Origin: Eopsaltria australis
Lineage: Eukaryota > Chordata > Aves > Passeriformes > Petroicidae
Length of the DNA: 64,000 nucleotides
Reading direction: 5' to 3'
Assembly: GCA_034509425.1 (NCBI GenBank)
Contig: JAVTVJ010000072.1
Span: 5,546,501-5,610,500, forward strand
The translations under genes were made by a program, and so were the position numbers. Below are positions 63,501 through 64,000 of this stretch, piece after piece (positions within the stretch are counted from its first letter, which is position 1; each line of letters begins with the position of its first letter). The notes beneath the pieces were generated by a model. It had not been told where the DNA came from, searched no databases, and was given only the letters and a program-made list of their open reading frames with translations.

Positions 63501-64000
63501 TGTTCTGAAACGTCTAATCATTTGTGTTTTATGAAATATTATATGCCCTGCTCTGGGGAGTGAAATACTTCAACCAGAGATGTGATTCATCAGTAAATTA
63601 TTCTTCTACATCCTGTCCACTGAAAATAAGAAGCTGTAAACTAAAATTACTTCCTCTGTGTGTTAGGAAACAATGAGTATTTTACTCTTTGGGCCCTGAT
63701 TCTATATCATAGGGATGTTAAGATGTATTTTAGGAATGTACAAGCTGTGTACTGGTTGTTTTTAATCAAAGGCAAGCAATGTTGAGGTAATAACATCTGA
63801 GTAATCTGGTACGTTAAAACCACTGTCAGGGTACAAGAGGCAGCTAAAAATACTTTAGTTTGAGGAAACATGGAACAATGGTGGCTCCAAAGCTCTTTGC
63901 ATTTGAAAGGTGCATACAAGAATACACAAGTAATGCTATCTCTGCAATTTAAGCTTTACTGTTACTTGTTTCCTTCTAGATTTTTGTGTTTTTAAGGTTA

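Larger units (their letters stand above)
54811..64000. other. Unique AT-rich non-coding DNA
   Basis: No gene or transposon was recognised. It includes a CA repeat at 56070-56095, an AT-rich varied segment with several TAATTA motifs at 56340-56880 (and an inverted TTAATTATAATTAA at 57189-57202), a near-palindrome at 58671-58691 and a hairpin at 60552-60571. Frames reach about 99 codons but have no domains. Confidence 0.65.

Noticed and set aside
1..64000. tRNA, rRNA, U6, 7SK or tRNA-derived SINE sequences
   Set aside because: No A/B-box pair, cloverleaf arms or recognisable small-RNA core was seen on either strand. A tRNAscan or Rfam search would settle this.

Overview
This window looks like non-coding nuclear DNA from a bird, most likely a songbird (passerine). 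The evidence is six 5'-truncated CR1 retrotransposon ends carrying the CR1 3' signature (ATTCTATG/TCATAGAATC octamers and the TTCCAACC block), together with several LTRs that read like known avian endogenous retrovirus LTRs. There are no Alu-, L1- or B1-like repeats. The sequence is AT-rich with few CpGs, and interspersed repeats are sparse. Family assignments come from memory of avian repeat consensus sequences, not from a search.

I find no protein-coding gene, tRNA, rRNA or CRISPR array. The open frames are short, often overlap on both strands, and contain no domain I recognise. Many are produced by simple repeats (an Asn run from an ATT repeat) or by LTR sequence. The longest, 206 codons on the minus strand at 19914-20534, is longer than I would expect by chance in AT-rich DNA, but no family is recognisable. 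The window is probably part of a gene desert or a very large intron. I cannot tell which.

Layout. 1-10187: unique AT-rich DNA with a perfect 26-bp palindrome. 10188-10340: CR1, minus strand. 13660-14020: GC-richer patch with four perfect inverted repeats in 105 bp. 15064-15469: CR1, plus strand. 19914-20575: GC-richer patch with the longest ORF. 23651-23927: two microsatellites. 25741-25905: internal CR1 piece. 29958-30072: LTR fragment. 33985-34550: GC-rich patch of unknown origin. 35930-37550: the main retroviral cluster, in which a minus-strand LTR with TATA box, poly(A) signal and probable target duplication appears to sit inside or beside an older plus-strand ERVL-type element. 37551-46762: long unique stretch. 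46763-47720: two CR1s tail to tail. 49689-49948: CR1 with an internal deletion. 54220-54810: near-complete LTR, minus strand. 54811-64000: unique DNA with candidate conserved non-coding stretches.

No genes act together here. Biological interest lies in possible regulatory DNA (homeodomain-type TAATTA clusters, LTR promoters) and in several precise inverted repeats that the transposon annotation does not explain. I see no convincing new gene system.
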